Assembly: GCF_903995425.1 (NCBI RefSeq)
Contig: NC_050466.1
Coordinates: 18,269,709-18,333,708, forward strand
Length of the DNA stretch: 64,000 nt
Direction of reading: 5' to 3'
Source of the DNA: Onychomys torridus
Taxonomy: Eukaryota > Chordata > Mammalia > Rodentia > Cricetidae
Part shown: positions 12,081 to 23,229 of the stretch, in pieces
Position numbering within the stretch: position 1 is the first letter of the stretch
How the letters are laid out: each line of letters begins with the position of its first letter
Position numbers and translations under genes: made by a program
The notes under the pieces: generated by a model
Databases searched by the model: none
The model's input: only the letters and a program-made list of their open reading frames with translations
What the model was told of the DNA's origin: nothing

Positions 12081-14332
12081 ATTCTTTATAAAAAGGAGAG
12101 CTGTGGCCCAGAGCTCCCATCCGAACCAGAGGTGAGTGTCTGGGGTCATACCCAGGGAGACTTGCCCCTAGGTCCCATACCTTGCACCAGCCATTCCCCA
12201 GGGTAGACCCACCCAACTTGGCACCAGTTTCTGTCCATTGGGTGGGGCCCCCATGGGAAGGTTCCCCTTCTCCAAGACTCGCCCCCTGCAGACTCTGCAA
12301 TCTACGTGCCCTGCCCCCACACCCATCCACCCTAGACCCCTGCCACTTCCTGAGATTAGTGACCAGCCCAAAGCTCCCATCTGGCCCAGAGCTCCCATCT
12401 AGCCCAGAGAGATTTCATCAGGCCCAGAGAGTTCCCATTTAGCCCAGAGAGCTCCCACCCTGCTCAGAGAAAGAGAGAGCTCTCATTGGACAAAGAGCCA
12501 TCATTGGACCAAGAATAAACTCAGGAGACAGGCAATCTGCCAGCCTTGATTAGACCAAGAGTGGCTTTCTGAGAACCATAATTTGCCACCTCTCATTGGA
12601 CTAAGAGAGGCTTCCGAGGCTTCCTGAAATGCCAAATCTGTCAGCTCTGTCTGGACCAAGAGCAATGATAAGACCAGACAAAGAACAAATCCACGAGGAG
12701 ATGGGCAGATGTCAAGGCAGAAGTACATGAAACAAAATAAATAGCAATACAGCATCACCAGAACCTAGCCCTCCTCCAACAGCAAGACTTGAACATCACA
12801 AAATGGAAGAAGCAGAAGAAAACAACCTTATAAATAACATCATGAAGAGTCTAGAGGCTTTTAAAGAAGAAATCAAAAATGAAATTGAGGAAAAGACAAA
12901 CAAAAAAGTGGAGGAAATCAATAAAGAACATGAAAAGTCAAACAAAAGAATGGGAAGAACACTATAAAAAACCTAAAGGAAAAGACAAATAAAGCAGAAG
13001 AAAACAATAAATCCCTGAAAGGAAACCATGAAAAAGCAATGAAACAGATGAGGGTAACAGTCCAAGACCTGAAAAGGGAAATAGAAACAATGAAGAAGAC
13101 ACAAACACAGGGAATGCTGGAAATAGAAAATCTGAGTAAATGAACAGGAAACACAGATGCAAGCATAACCAACAGAATACAAGAGATGGAAGAGAGGATC
13201 TCTGGTAAGGAGGATACAATAGAGGAAATGAATTTGTCAGTCAAAGAAAATATCAATGCCAAAAAAAATATAACACAAAATGTCGAAGAAATCTGGGACA
13301 CCATTAAAAGACCAAACCTAAGAATAATAGGGATAGAAGAAGGAGAAGAATACCAACTCAAAGGCACAGAAAATATATTCAACAAGATCATAGAAGAAAA
13401 CGCTCCCAACTTAAAGAAGGAAATGCCTATGAAGATACAAGAAGCCAATAGAACACCATACTAGATGCCCCAAAAAAGTCCCCTTGCCACATAATAATTA
13501 AACAACTAAATATACAGAATAAAGAAAGAATATTAAGAGCAGCAAAGAAAAAGGCCAAGTGACTTATAAAGGCAAACCCATCAGAATAACACCTGATTTC
13601 TCAATGGAGACTTTGAAAGCCAGAAGGACCTGGACAGATATAATGCAGACAGTAAGAGACCATGGATGCCAGCCTAGACTAATCTACCCAGCAAAACTTT
13701 CAATCATCATAGATGGAGTGAACAAGACCTTCCAAGACAAAACCAGATTTAAACAATACTTATCCACAAACCTAGCCCTACAGAAAACACTAGAAGGAAA
13801 ATTCCAACTTAAGGAAGGCAGATACACCCATGAAAACACAGGCAATAGATAACACCACAGCAGTAAACCCCAAAGAAGAGAAGTACACACACACTACCAC
13901 CAAAAAATAAAAATAATAACAGGAACAAACAATCACTGGTCGTTAATATCCCTTAATATCAATGGACTTAATTCACCTATAAAAAGACACAGACTATCAG
14001 AATGGATGCAAAAGCTGGACCCATCTTTCTGCTGCATACAAGAAACATATTGCGAATTCAAAGATAGACACTACCTAAGAATAAAAGGCTGGGAAAAGAC
14101 TTTCCAATCAAATGGTCTAAAGAAGCAAGTGGGTATTGCCATTTTAATATCCAGCAAAATAGACTTCAAACTAAAATCAATCAAAAAAGATCAAGAAGAG
14201 CATTAAATACTCATTACAAGAAAGATCCACCAAGATGAAGTTTCAATTCTGAACATTTATGCCGCAAACACAAGGGCACCCACATATGTAAAAGAAACAT
14301 TACTAAAGCTTAAATCACATATAACCCCACAC
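12081..14332 (+). mobile_element. L1 LINE, 5' half (5' UTR, ORF1, start of ORF2)
   Basis: Non-LTR retrotransposon in sense. The GC-rich 5' UTR includes five roughly 20-bp tandem units built on cccagagctcccat (12362-12470), then roughly 60-bp units around ggaccaagagtgg (12480-12700). ORF1 follows (see separate entry), then a short intergenic gap and the N-terminal endonuclease end of ORF2 (about 13930-14205, residues such as DPSFCCIQETY). The element stops at about 14332 against unrelated satellite-like DNA, so about two thirds of ORF2 and the 3' end are missing. Target duplications are not visible. Confidence 0.93.
12803..13852 (+). pseudogene. L1 ORF1 (RNA-binding coiled-coil protein), broken
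   Basis: A likely start at 12803 opens a lysine/glutamate-rich coiled coil that hits a stop at 12966. Further stops and frame changes follow before the conserved RNA-recognition and C-terminal region, which reads open to 13852 (residues such as RRTWTDIMQTVRDHG and NKTFQDKTRFKQYL). ORF1p normally trimerises and coats L1 RNA. The multiple stops mean this copy cannot make it. The same C-terminus is present on the minus strand at 59023-59316. Confidence 0.9.
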
Positions 14333-14880
14333 TAGAGAACTAGCCCTGCCCCACCACCAACTGCAGCACTCAGAAGAGAGGGCCTTGCACTTTGCCTGGG
14401 CAGCACAGTAGAGCTGTCCCTGCTGGTGGGGGTGCAGATGAGCCAGCCCTGAAGACATGGGAGTGGGAGAGCTAGCACCATGGTATGACACATGGTAGCA
14501 TGAGCAAGGAAGAGATTCCCCTTTCCCCTCACCCCTCGCCCCTCACCCCTAGCCCTACCTTAACTACTGCAGGCAGGAAAAGCTGGTCCCAGGGTCACAA
14601 GAGTGGAAGAGCTGACCCTGCCCCTCACAGACTGCAGCACTCAGGAGAGTGGGCCCTGCCAGGCAGCACAGGAGAGCTGACCCCCTTGATGGGGGTGCAG
14701 GTGATCAGGCCATGTGAATGCAGGAGGGAGATTAGGACCCACCCCTTGTTTGCCATGTGGTGGAGTGGGTGAGAGAGATGACCTCCTCCTTCTCCCACCC
14801 CTTGTCACCCCTGGTGGGTGAGTGAGCTAGCCCTGAGGCCAAAGCAGTTGGAGACCAGGCACTGGCCGACCCTGGCAGTG
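14333..14880. repeat. GC-rich satellite-like repeat
   Basis: Two imperfect units about 270 bp apart share actgcagcactcag (14357 and 14630), agagctg-ccctg-type motifs and gggggtgcag (14428 and 14691). It resembles the rodent MurSatRep-type satellite from memory. It joins the L1 at 14332 without a recognisable element end. Confidence 0.6.
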
Positions 14881-14960
14881 CTGGGAATCAAACCTGAGTC
14901 ACCTGGAAGATCAACCAGTGGTGCTCTTAACCCTTGGCCATTCTCTGACTTTCTGATTTC
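14881..14960 (-). repeat. B2/ID-type SINE head
   Basis: Complement of a tRNA-derived SINE head: gtgctcttaacccttggccat and ctggaagatcaaccagtg. Fragment only. Confidence 0.6.
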
Positions 14961-17503
14961 ACCTCTTAAAAAATCATTTACACTTTAAAAATGAGATGAG
15001 ATTCCTCATTTTAAAAAATATTTCAAGAGATACTAAAAACTTACATGTATATCATAGTTAAAAAATACTTCACTGAATTGTACAAGAAAAATGGCAGGGA
15101 CCTCTGACAGACATGGTGTATGGCTAATCACACTCGATTTCCTTTTTAACAAAAATAATTGGAATTTTATTTTCAATTTCAAAATTACTTATTTCATATA
15201 CTTGAGTCAATAAAAATCTCATATATATATATATATGAACACAAAGATTAATAGCTAAGTGATGGAGAGATGTTGGGGGTGTTTCAGCACTAAGATTTCA
15301 GCAGGCTTCATGGTGCTATCCAAGCACCTTCAACCAGTGTCACAGTAGCAAGCTCTCTGGGATCTCAGTATGCCAACTGGGAAGATGCCTTGCAGAGCAT
15401 GTCTGCAGAGAGCAGGCCTCTGAGTAGCACAAGATGTAGATCTCCCATGTCGGGCATGTCTCAAAGGCTGGAGGAATTGCCCTACTTGTGGCTGAAGCAC
15501 TAAGTCTCCAAGGCTGTGGCCCTAACAGTGGATGTCAAAGTAAAAGCAATGCCATCATAGGAAAGACAGAAATCATACACCTACTGAAAAAGACCCAGGG
15601 AAACTGGTCCATGACCTGAAGTTCTGCACATGGATTTCCCCACCACATGCCTTTTCATGTTTACTGACCTGCAGTTTCGCTTCAGGCACATTCATGTTTC
15701 TGTCAAGCATCTGTCTGTGTAGAGAAAGCCACACAGATCAGTACTCAAGGTTATGAGAGATATCACAGGCTCTAAACAGTGTGTGATTGTGACAATCTGT
15801 GTCTTCCTGCTAAACTCCTCAAGGGCTTGTCATTGATAAACCCGGGCATGCTTTTCAAAGGTTTTACATCATCACAACATTTAACGTGTTGTGTTGAACG
15901 TTGATGGTCAAGAAGACTGTAATTAGCTTTCACAAATAATTTCAATGCAGCATTTTATAAATGAGCACAAAGGCGAAAGTCTATGATGAAGATGTGATGT
16001 AAATTTTAAGCATAGGAATATGTAGTAAATATGTGGAAGGCTGCATGATGACAGGATCTTATTGTCCTGACTGTGTTTCCTGTAAATTTTATTTAGTACC
16101 TAATGCAAAGACCAGGAAGGAGCAGGGGTGGGCAGTAGATGGGTGGCTGGAGAGAAAATGATATAAAATCATCAAAAATATAATCTTCCATAGGACTCAA
16201 CCAAGAGTGTGTAGCCTGTAGACTTGTAGTTCCAACAACTTTGAAATCTAAGGCAAAAGGGTCATAATATAAGGCCTGAGTGGGCTCTAGTTTAAGTTCA
16301 AGGTCAGCCTAAGGAAGGTAGGAAGACCCTTTCTCAATCAGTAAGACGAGGCTGGTAGCCTAGGCAAGGAGCCTCACGTTTATATTCCCAGTACTTGAAC
16401 ACCAGAGAGAGGATAGCCTCAAGAACAAGATTAGCTTGCTTTACATTGGGAGGTCCATTTCAGCAAGGACACCAAAGGAAGTCCATTTTTAAAGAAACCA
16501 AACACACGTTTAGTATCAACCAAGAAATGGGGGCTTTGTCTTAGATGTAGTGGACTGCCTGTGGAGCATGCACATTCCCTGCCTTCAACCCTTACCACAG
16601 ACAAACAAGAGTAGCAAAGACAACCACAGAGTAGGAAAATGTATGGAAAGAACACTGTCACAGTCTCTCACCCAGTTGGGTAGCTAACACAATCAAGAGG
16701 TGAGGATGCAGAGAAAACAGTAGCTTCTAGACTGTGGGAGGAAATATCTACTCATGTACTATGTGAGGAAAAGCATTGATTACAAAAAGACTCAATCCAG
16801 TAAGTTCAGAATTTACACACCCTAGACCAGAAATCTGAAGCAGAAGAGGGTTTTGTCAGCCCAGGAATAATCAACTGTACCTCCATAGCCACAAGGCAGA
16901 ACAATCCAGAACTCCTCAGAGGAGGGATTCTGAACAAAGTCTGATACAGTTGTGTGAGATTCAGACCCAGAGGGTTTTGAACACCAGCAGAAAGTATAGC
17001 TGAGAAGCCCAAGAACTGTGACAAATCAGTCAAAATAGGACATTGACCTCTATCACAGGAGGCCTTTAGAGCACTACTGTTTACACCAGGAAGGAAGAAG
17101 ACATCAGGTTCTGGGGAGGAAGAAGAAGGGAATTTTGTTACTGTTTGTCAAGAGGAATGGACTTCTAGAGCTCTGTCAGACAAATCACACCATAGCAGAA
17201 TTCTAAAGCACCAGAATAGTTTGAGTTTCTACACGATTTTCATTCACCCATGTTGCACCACAGTTGAGAACAGAGATAAAGAAGGACATGATCAGTAAGC
17301 ACACCTGTCTCATGCCACCACTACATGAAAACACTAACCTTGATTCAAACACTGAACTTGATGCCACAAAGCAACTTCCCCACACCCATCATGGGGAAAA
17401 AGCAACCTGTGGTTTGGAAATATGGGAGGACAGGACCCAGAAGGGGTAAAGGCAAGGTCAATATGAACACTAGTTCCTGGACGCCAGGGTGCCAGCCACA
17501 TAC
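14961..17503. other. no gene recognised; weak SINE trace
   Basis: A diverged SINE-like stretch (possibly B4) lies at about 16200-16345, and a short (TA)n at about 15220. I searched the minus strand here for exons 3 and 4 of the Rhox-like exon at 17504-17891 (a 46-nt homeodomain exon and one with the WF helix) and found none. Confidence 0.45.
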
Positions 17504-17891
17504 CTTGTGAGCACATCCGGGTACTGGGTTTCTTGGAAAATGGTCTCCATTTCCTGCACCTGCCACTGTGTGAAGTGGAACTGGATTTGGTGCCTACTGG
17601 GCTGGTGCCTTAGAAACTCAGCCAGCCAGCTGGCTGGCTCCTCTGGGTCTGCCTCCATGGTAACCTCGTTGCTGTGTTAACCTTCATGACCCAGGCTGTT
17701 GTAAGGGCTCATGTGGCCTCCGTGGTTGAGGTTGCCCTGTTGGCTCTAACTGATCTCCAGGCTTAGAGCTCTTTATAGAGGCTGCCACCTGCTTTGGCTG
17801 CTCCCTCCTGTTCAGGGTGGGGGCTGCTGCCCTCCTCATGGCCCTCCAGATGATAGTAGAAGTTGTTGTTGTAATTGTGGAGGTGCTCCAT
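17504..17891 (-). pseudogene. Rhox-like homeobox exon, frameshifted
   Basis: Reproductive-homeobox (Rhox) family transcription factor remnant. The ATG at 17891 has a good context and reads MEHLHNYNNNFYYHLEGHEE before a stop after 42 codons. A different frame then carries the rest, with one TAA, through an acidic linker (MEADPEEPASWLAEF) into homeodomain helices 1-2 (HFTQWQVQEMETIF, then QYPDVLTR). The exon ends with a consensus donor AAG|gtatgt after 17504, in the same phase (2) as the neighbouring locus, and at the position where Rhox homeodomains are split by an intron. This is therefore not a processed copy. Later exons are not found. Frameshift plus stop make it a pseudogene. It lies 1.1 kb downstream of the second Rhox-like locus, on the same strand. 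The paralogue cannot be named. Confidence 0.85.
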
Positions 17892-18177
17892 GGCTGCTGC
17901 TCCTTAGAAGCCTAGTGACCTGCATCCTCTCTGGGGTCATTGGCAGGAACTTTGCCCTTGGGGCTCACAGTAGGGTGCTGCCACAAAGGCTCAGGCCTCT
18001 TTCAAGAATAGTCTTTTGTGAGTATCCAGAATGCACATTTTATGAGACAAAGGGCACTTCTTCCTGCTCTATGCTTCCTCCCTAGCCTCCAAGCATACCA
18101 TCTATAGGCCTTTGCCCTTGTGGGCATGTGGTCTGGAAAAGCCAGGGCTGATTGTAATGCTGAGCAGAGTTCACATA

Positions 18178-18546
18178 TGTAGTTAGAGTTTTTCTGCCTG
18201 GCCCACAGTCAGGACAAATCTCTCTTACCCGCCAGTCCCATAGTCGCTCAGACCCAACCAAGAAAGCACACAGAAACTTATATTGCTTACAAACTGTATG
18301 GCCGTGGCAGGCTTCTTATTATCTGCTTCTTCTATCTTAAATTAACCCATTTCTGTTAGTCTATACTTTGTCACATGGCTTGTGGCTTACCAGTGTCTTT
18401 ACATGTTGCTTTTCATGGCGGCGGTAGGCGGTGTCTGCCTCCAACCTTCTACTTCCCAGAATTCTCTTCTCCCTTGTCCCGCCTATACTTTCTGCCTGGC
18501 CACTGGCCAATCAGAACTTTATTTACACAGAGTGATATCCACAGCA
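18178..18546 (-). mobile_element. solo LTR, mys-like, R-U5 type A
   Basis: 369 bp, minus strand tgctgtggatatcac to ctaactaca, with perfect 6-bp target duplications cacata at 18172-18177 and 18547-18552. Its downstream half (for example ttggttgggtctgagcgact) matches the 5' LTR at 55327, not the LTR at 1508. It lies between the two Rhox-like loci and may have displaced sequence between them. Confidence 0.93.
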
Positions 18547-18552
18547 CACATA

Positions 18553-19025
18553 CATACCTAAAAAAAGACAGGTAAAAGGGCTGGGGCTGTTTGAGGTTCC
18601 TGGTCCCAGTATTGGTTCAGAACTAAGCCAGGCATGTGATATTTACAGACTAGAACAGAAAGTCTGAGAAAAGGTTTATGAGACATGCACAGTGAAAGAG
18701 TTGAAGGCAGGCAAGAACATGGTCTCTTCACTGAAGAGAGGCATGCAGGCTGCACAGCCTGCAGAACGTCCTGGAGAACACACTATGTCCACCAAGGGAC
18801 AGACAAAGCACCTTGACATCTTAAGTTTTCAGGTGTCCAGGTTGGCACTTCCTGCCTGAGAAAATGGAGGCCTTTAGTCATCTTGAGCCTAGCCTGGCTG
18901 TGGACTGGTCTGGTGTCCTTGGGATACATCTTCAGGGTCCCAATCTTCTGCTATACTTCTCTTCTAGACAGCAACATCACCAGATAAGGACTCTCCCAAA
19001 ACATTCCTTTTTTTAGAATACTGAG
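18553..19025. other. no exon recognised downstream of Rhox exon 3
   Basis: The last homeodomain exon of the locus at 19026-20426 would be expected on this side. No minus-strand reading with the WF-x-x-RR recognition helix was found here. Confidence 0.5.
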
Positions 19026-19071
19026 CAGCACATCTGCTTCCGGCACATCCATCCATCTTGCAAGGTCCTTC
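19026..19071 (-). other. Rhox-like exon 3 (46 nt)
   Basis: Acceptor cacttcag before 19071; 15 homeodomain codons after the split Arg. The expected gt donor is ct (19024-19025). Confidence 0.8.
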
Positions 19072-19182
19072 CTGAAGTGAAAAGATTCCAACATTTTGGC
19101 TTTTTGGTGGAAATAATCTGTATCAGGACATGTCCCGTTTGCTTTTAAATGTTTGTGTCCACACTTGTGTGTGCACAAGGGT

Positions 19183-19184
<2 letters not shown>

Positions 19185-19228
<44 letters not shown>

Positions 19229-19239
19229 ACACACACACT
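19185..19239. repeat. (CA)n microsatellite in intron 2
   Basis: CA run with one TA interruption, lying 114 bp upstream of exon 3 of the Rhox-like locus. Confidence 0.97.
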
Positions 19240-19710
19240 ATATTCCTCACACCTGTTTTCAGACTTAGTTTAGTAACAGGTTTCTTTCAGGGACCAAAAT
19301 TATGGCTAATCCCTAAAACATATGTATGTCCTCTATGTCCTTAATATGTAATGCTTCATTAAGGGAGCCTCCAGGATGAAAAGTTTTAGCCGGATTTTAA
19401 GCTTAGGTGGAGCCTCCCCCCCACCACTCCTGCTGCATTTTCCCAACCACACTTCAGGCTTCTCACTCTTACATACAGAGACTAATTTAGAACAAGCATT
19501 GTCTAAATTTCCTACTCACATGCCACTTAAACAGGCAACAAAACACATTCTTCCCAGTTTGACTGGGGCCCGTCCCTGTACTGCAGAATCCAATTTCTGC
19601 TGGAGAGTGCAGACATGGTGGCTTTGTTTGTAGAGGAAATCAGAGAGCAGCAAAGGACAGCCTGGATGCACTGGCTAAAAACCAGGCACCTAGCTGGGCA
19701 TTCTGCTTAC

Positions 19711-20164
19711 CTTTCTTGAAAGCTGCGGAAGCAAGTCTCTTGGAAATGTTGGTCCAGGTCCTGCAGCTGAGAGTGGGTGAATCTGGTGTGGCTCTGGAAA
19801 GGCAGCCTGTCCCCAGCCTGGAGACTCTTGGTGCCCTAAGGCATTGCTGCCTCTTTCTCAGGCTGCAGTTGAACACTGCTGTTATGACCACCTTCCATGT
19901 GGATCCCCTTGTCTATGGGGCCAGAACTACCATTGCCAGCATGGCCTCCTTCCATTTCTTCTTCTTTGTTTCCTCCCTCCTCTACCACTCCTGTGGCTTC
20001 CTGATGAAGACTGGACTGAGCAAGCTCTTCTTGAGCAGGCTTGATTGGGGCAAGTTCGCCCAGAACAAGTTCGCCCTGATAAAGCGCACCCTGAGCAAAC
20101 TTGCTCTGTACAATCACTTTCTTGCCTCCTTCCTCTCCAGGCATCAGGACCATTGCATTCCCAC
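19711..20164 (-). other. Rhox-like exon 2
   Basis: 454 nt, acceptor cttacag at 20165 and donor gtaagc from 19710. The in-frame TAG at 19836-19838 sits where a single C-to-T change from CAG would create it (inference). Confidence 0.8.
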
Positions 20165-20344
20165 CTGTAAGAGAGAAAAACACAAAGATAAAGATCAGAG
20201 AACTATGGCCCATGGAACATTGGAAAGGCAGGAGAGGGGCCACAGGCTGAGCGGAGTACCTGAAGGAAGCACCTGGCCACTGGCCTTTCCACCAGACTTG
20301 CTTCCCAGACTTCGCCCAAGTCCAGTCAGAACCATTTTACTGAC

Positions 20345-20426
20345 CGTGCTGTTGTTGCTGGTCCTCATCAGCTCCTGGACTCAGCATCCTGTTGAAACTG
20401 TGGCAGCAGTCCTGACGAGTCTCCAT
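20345..20426 (-). other. Rhox-like exon 1 (coding part)
   Basis: 82 nt from the ATG at 20426. The frame stays open for 52 codons upstream of this ATG, probably 5' UTR. Donor cacg|gtcagt. Confidence 0.75.
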
Positions 20427-21827
20427 GATGGGAATCTTTTCAGACCCCAGATCCGAAGCTTTGAAAGCCACTTCTTCACTGTCTGGCGCCAGAGTTACAG
20501 CTGTGAAGCTTGACCCAGAAGGCTTGTCTTCTGGAGTCTCACTCTTATTACAACTTGTCCAATCACACATTCTGGCTTGCACAGGCTCAGTGGCTGTGGG
20601 TTTGTCCTCTGAGGTGCCTAGCCAGAAGCACTTTAGGGCTACAAAGAGCAGGGAGTACTTTAAAAAAAATGCAGTCAGTGTGTGTGGTAGGGGTGGGGAA
20701 CCTATGGATCCAGTTTTCTGCTTATCTGACAGCTGTAGTTTTGGGTAAGGATGGACTGTTCAAATTCAGTCACAGGGAGTAACACAAAGTCTTTCTCAAA
20801 CTCAGCAGACCCTTGAGCCCTGCTAAATCATTTTATTAAATTATGGAAATATCCTTCAAAAAATGCCCCAACCTTGGTTGTGCTGCCTTGAAGAGACCTG
20901 GGTGATGGTAAATATGTGGGTAGGCCAGGATAAGATCGTCCTGAGAGACTGTGCTCCCAACAGGACTGAATTCCACCAGCATTTTCAAGCTCATCCTGAT
21001 GGAGACCTTTCTCTACCTAGCTGTGCTTGACCAAGGTCCTAGGGTGACCCAAAGATACCTGTGGGCATCAAAGATTGACTCTGGGCACTGGCTCCAACTT
21101 GTCCCAGAGCTGTGAATGTGAAAGATGGGAGGAGTAAGCAATTCTTGATGCAAACTCTACAAAGAATCATTGCAGGAAGTGGTGGTACTGAGGAAAACTT
21201 AGAGAGATTACCAAGAGTAGGAGACATTCCCCAAATTTAAAAAAGCCACAGAGCTCTATCATTTCATGTTTCTTGTTTTTAATAGGATCATGGCAGAGCC
21301 TGGACAATGGCAGAGGTAATTGTTAGGAGATGGGTTAGTTCTCTGAGGTAGCATAGGCTGAGAAACTGGAGGGCCCATGGTCCATATGGTCTAGCCTACA
21401 CCAAGGAGATGATCATGCTCTGTTCACCTATGGCCCACCTAGTCAATGGTGGCTCAATCCCCTCCCACCACAGCTCCCTTTGTCCATCCCTGTCTATGGC
21501 TTTGTGAGTTGTGGGCCTTGACTGTCTGACCCTCAGCCACTGGGCAGTCATTCACCCTCTGACATTTCAGCTGTCCCAGGTGCTTTTATTTATACTCAGC
21601 TCTCTTTCTTCTCACAGCTACCAACAAGCAACTCAACTGTCCTTCCTCTTCTCCTTGTCTCCTTTGTTGTTGTGATAGGCTTCCCTGAAACACTGAAGTG
21701 GGAGGCTTTCTTAGACACAGACTTTACTCACGCTAACAAATAGATGCTGGAGAAGCTAGGCTATATAATGAGACAATAGTGCCATGTATTCTTTCCTGAA
21801 GGACTTGGTGGCCTGGTTGGACTGCCA
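20427..21827. other. 5' flank of the Rhox-like locus
   Basis: No repeat recognised. Any promoter or non-coding first exon of the minus-strand Rhox-like locus should be here, but no TATA box or splice donor stands out. Confidence 0.45.
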
Positions 21828-22383
21828 TAATGGTGAAATTATTAAGTCCACTCCACGTAGTTAAAAGGGAGATTTATTGTTTGGATAACTTACAAATGAA
21901 GGGATAGGTTTCAGTGTCTGGCAAAGGTATGACACAGTCTGGCAGTGTTCTCTGGAGAACTCTGCTTGGTCTGCCTCCAGAGTCCAAGGTTCTGGAACCA
22001 AGATAAGCCCCTCCTCTTGATCATGGGTCTTCAGAGTCCTCCCTCAGCCCTGCTTTGTGGGGTTTGGAACTTCCAGGCCAAGGCTGTAATGGCTACCCAC
22101 TACATCTCCCCCTTTTGTCTAAATAAGAAGGTTTTAACCTAACACAAGACTATATACAAAGAAATGGTTATCAAATATTGTCCAGGAGTAATGAGGGATA
22201 ATGACCTAGATAAGTTGAAATTACAATAAATGTAAACAATATCAAGCAAAAAACACATAGTAAAATCCAGGGATGTCTAGAGCATGGGTAGGTGGCATGT
22301 TACAAAGATCATTGCAAAAGGTGTCCTATCCTAAAGAACCCGAGTCTAATACTTAATATATTCTATCTAAAATAATATATATG

Positions 22384-22439
<56 letters not shown>

Positions 22440-23078
22440 AGTTGTAACTATAACTGTTAGTCTTCAACCTCATCAAAGACCTGAGAAGGAATATAATGAT
22501 ACCTGAGAAATTAGAGAAGGATGCAAGCAACTTTCGGGAGTCTTGCAAGAGTAGACAGAGACAGCTGGCAGCCTGGACAGTCACCTAATGTTTTTCAGCA
22601 TCATTGGTGCATTTAAATTGGCTATAGGCTTAGAGTATCTGACAGACCATTTTCAGAAGCAAGAGTTCTGAAAGACCATCTTACCTTGTCTTGGCAAAGT
22701 ATAGTGGTCGCTTGCCTTGTGTCCCGCTTGTCCAGAAAGGACAGCATTTGTACTGTCAGCAGTTGAGGCAAGGGCAGTCCTTTGCCCAGTAGACCATTTT
22801 GTGCCAAGAAGACAAACTTCCAAATGGAAATGTCTTAGAAGCCCAACATTCTCTCGGGATCAAATTGGTGCTGCCAGGAGCAATTGTCTCTCATGTCAAC
22901 AGAATTCTAAATTATTTAAATGCCATATTCTCTAGGTCCATGAAGTGTTTGAAGATTACCTGTCCATCCGACTTATGTATTTTTAAATTTGGATAACCTA
23001 ACTAACATAATTATAGAGATGACAGTGATAGGTGACAATAGATCTATAAGTCTTATATACCTAAACAACCTGTACCCA
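21828..23078 (-). mobile_element. ERV 3' fragment (3' LTR plus internal 3' end)
   Basis: The minus strand reads internal sequence, a polypurine tract acaaaagggggag, and then a 277-bp LTR (22104 down to 21828) starting tgtagtgggtagcc. The internal part, 22105-23078, is nearly the same as 49728-50660 of the pol-bearing ERV, and similarity stops near 23078. No coding sequence, no 5' LTR. AATAAA in the LTR is seen as tttatt at about 21874. Confidence 0.88.
22389..22438. repeat. (TA)n microsatellite
   Basis: About 25 TA units inside the ERV 3' region. The related copy at about 49995 has only a short, interrupted TA tract, so this expanded after integration. Confidence 0.97.
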
Positions 23079-23229
23079 TAAGCAGCTTTTTCTGTGGAAC
23101 AGCAGTGATTCTTGAGCCCAATTACTGCTCTGTGTGTTTTTCTTATAAGTTATCTTCTCTGAGGGACTCTCCAGGATTGAAATGCATTAATGAAATCTTG
23201 TGGTTAGTTACATGCTCCATGCTTTAGGT

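Larger units (their letters stand above)
19026..20426 (-). pseudogene. Rhox-like homeobox gene, three exons, with a nonsense codon
   Basis: Homeobox transcription-factor locus of the Rhox type. Exon 1 (20345-20426, 82 nt) starts METRQDCCHSFNRM and ends CAC G|gtcagt. Exon 2 (19711-20164, 454 nt) follows a ctctcttacag acceptor and continues in phase as GGNAMVLMPGEEGG. It encodes an acidic, Gln/Glu/Gly-rich N-terminal half with quasi-repeats (QGELVLGELAP), then homeodomain helix 1 (FTHSQLQDLDQHFQET), ending GAA AG|gtaagc. Exon 3 (19026-19071, exactly 46 nt) continues in phase as RKDLARWMDVPEADVL. Phases 1 and 2 are preserved, so this is an ancestral intron-containing gene. Two lesions are seen: a TAG at 19836-19838 just before the homeodomain, and ct instead of gt after exon 3. 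No helix-3 exon (WF) was found. Exon 1 resembles the mouse Psx/Rhox6-9 group from memory; exact paralogue unknown. Otherwise the frame is fully open, so decay is recent, or the stop is a variant or an error. Confidence 0.87.

Noticed and set aside
12918..13448. 176-codon minus-strand hydrophobic frame
   Set aside because: Antisense shadow of L1 ORF1; purine-rich coiled-coil DNA reads as Phe/Ser/Leu on the other strand.
15000..19025. Helix-3 (WF) exons of either Rhox-like locus
   Set aside because: Searched on the minus strand by motif; none seen. Absence by eye is not proof.
19716..20513. 265-codon plus-strand open frame, the longest in the window
   Set aside because: It runs antisense across exon 1, intron 1 and exon 2 of the Rhox-like locus, and has no domain. 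The minus strand explains the region with phased exons and homeodomain motifs.
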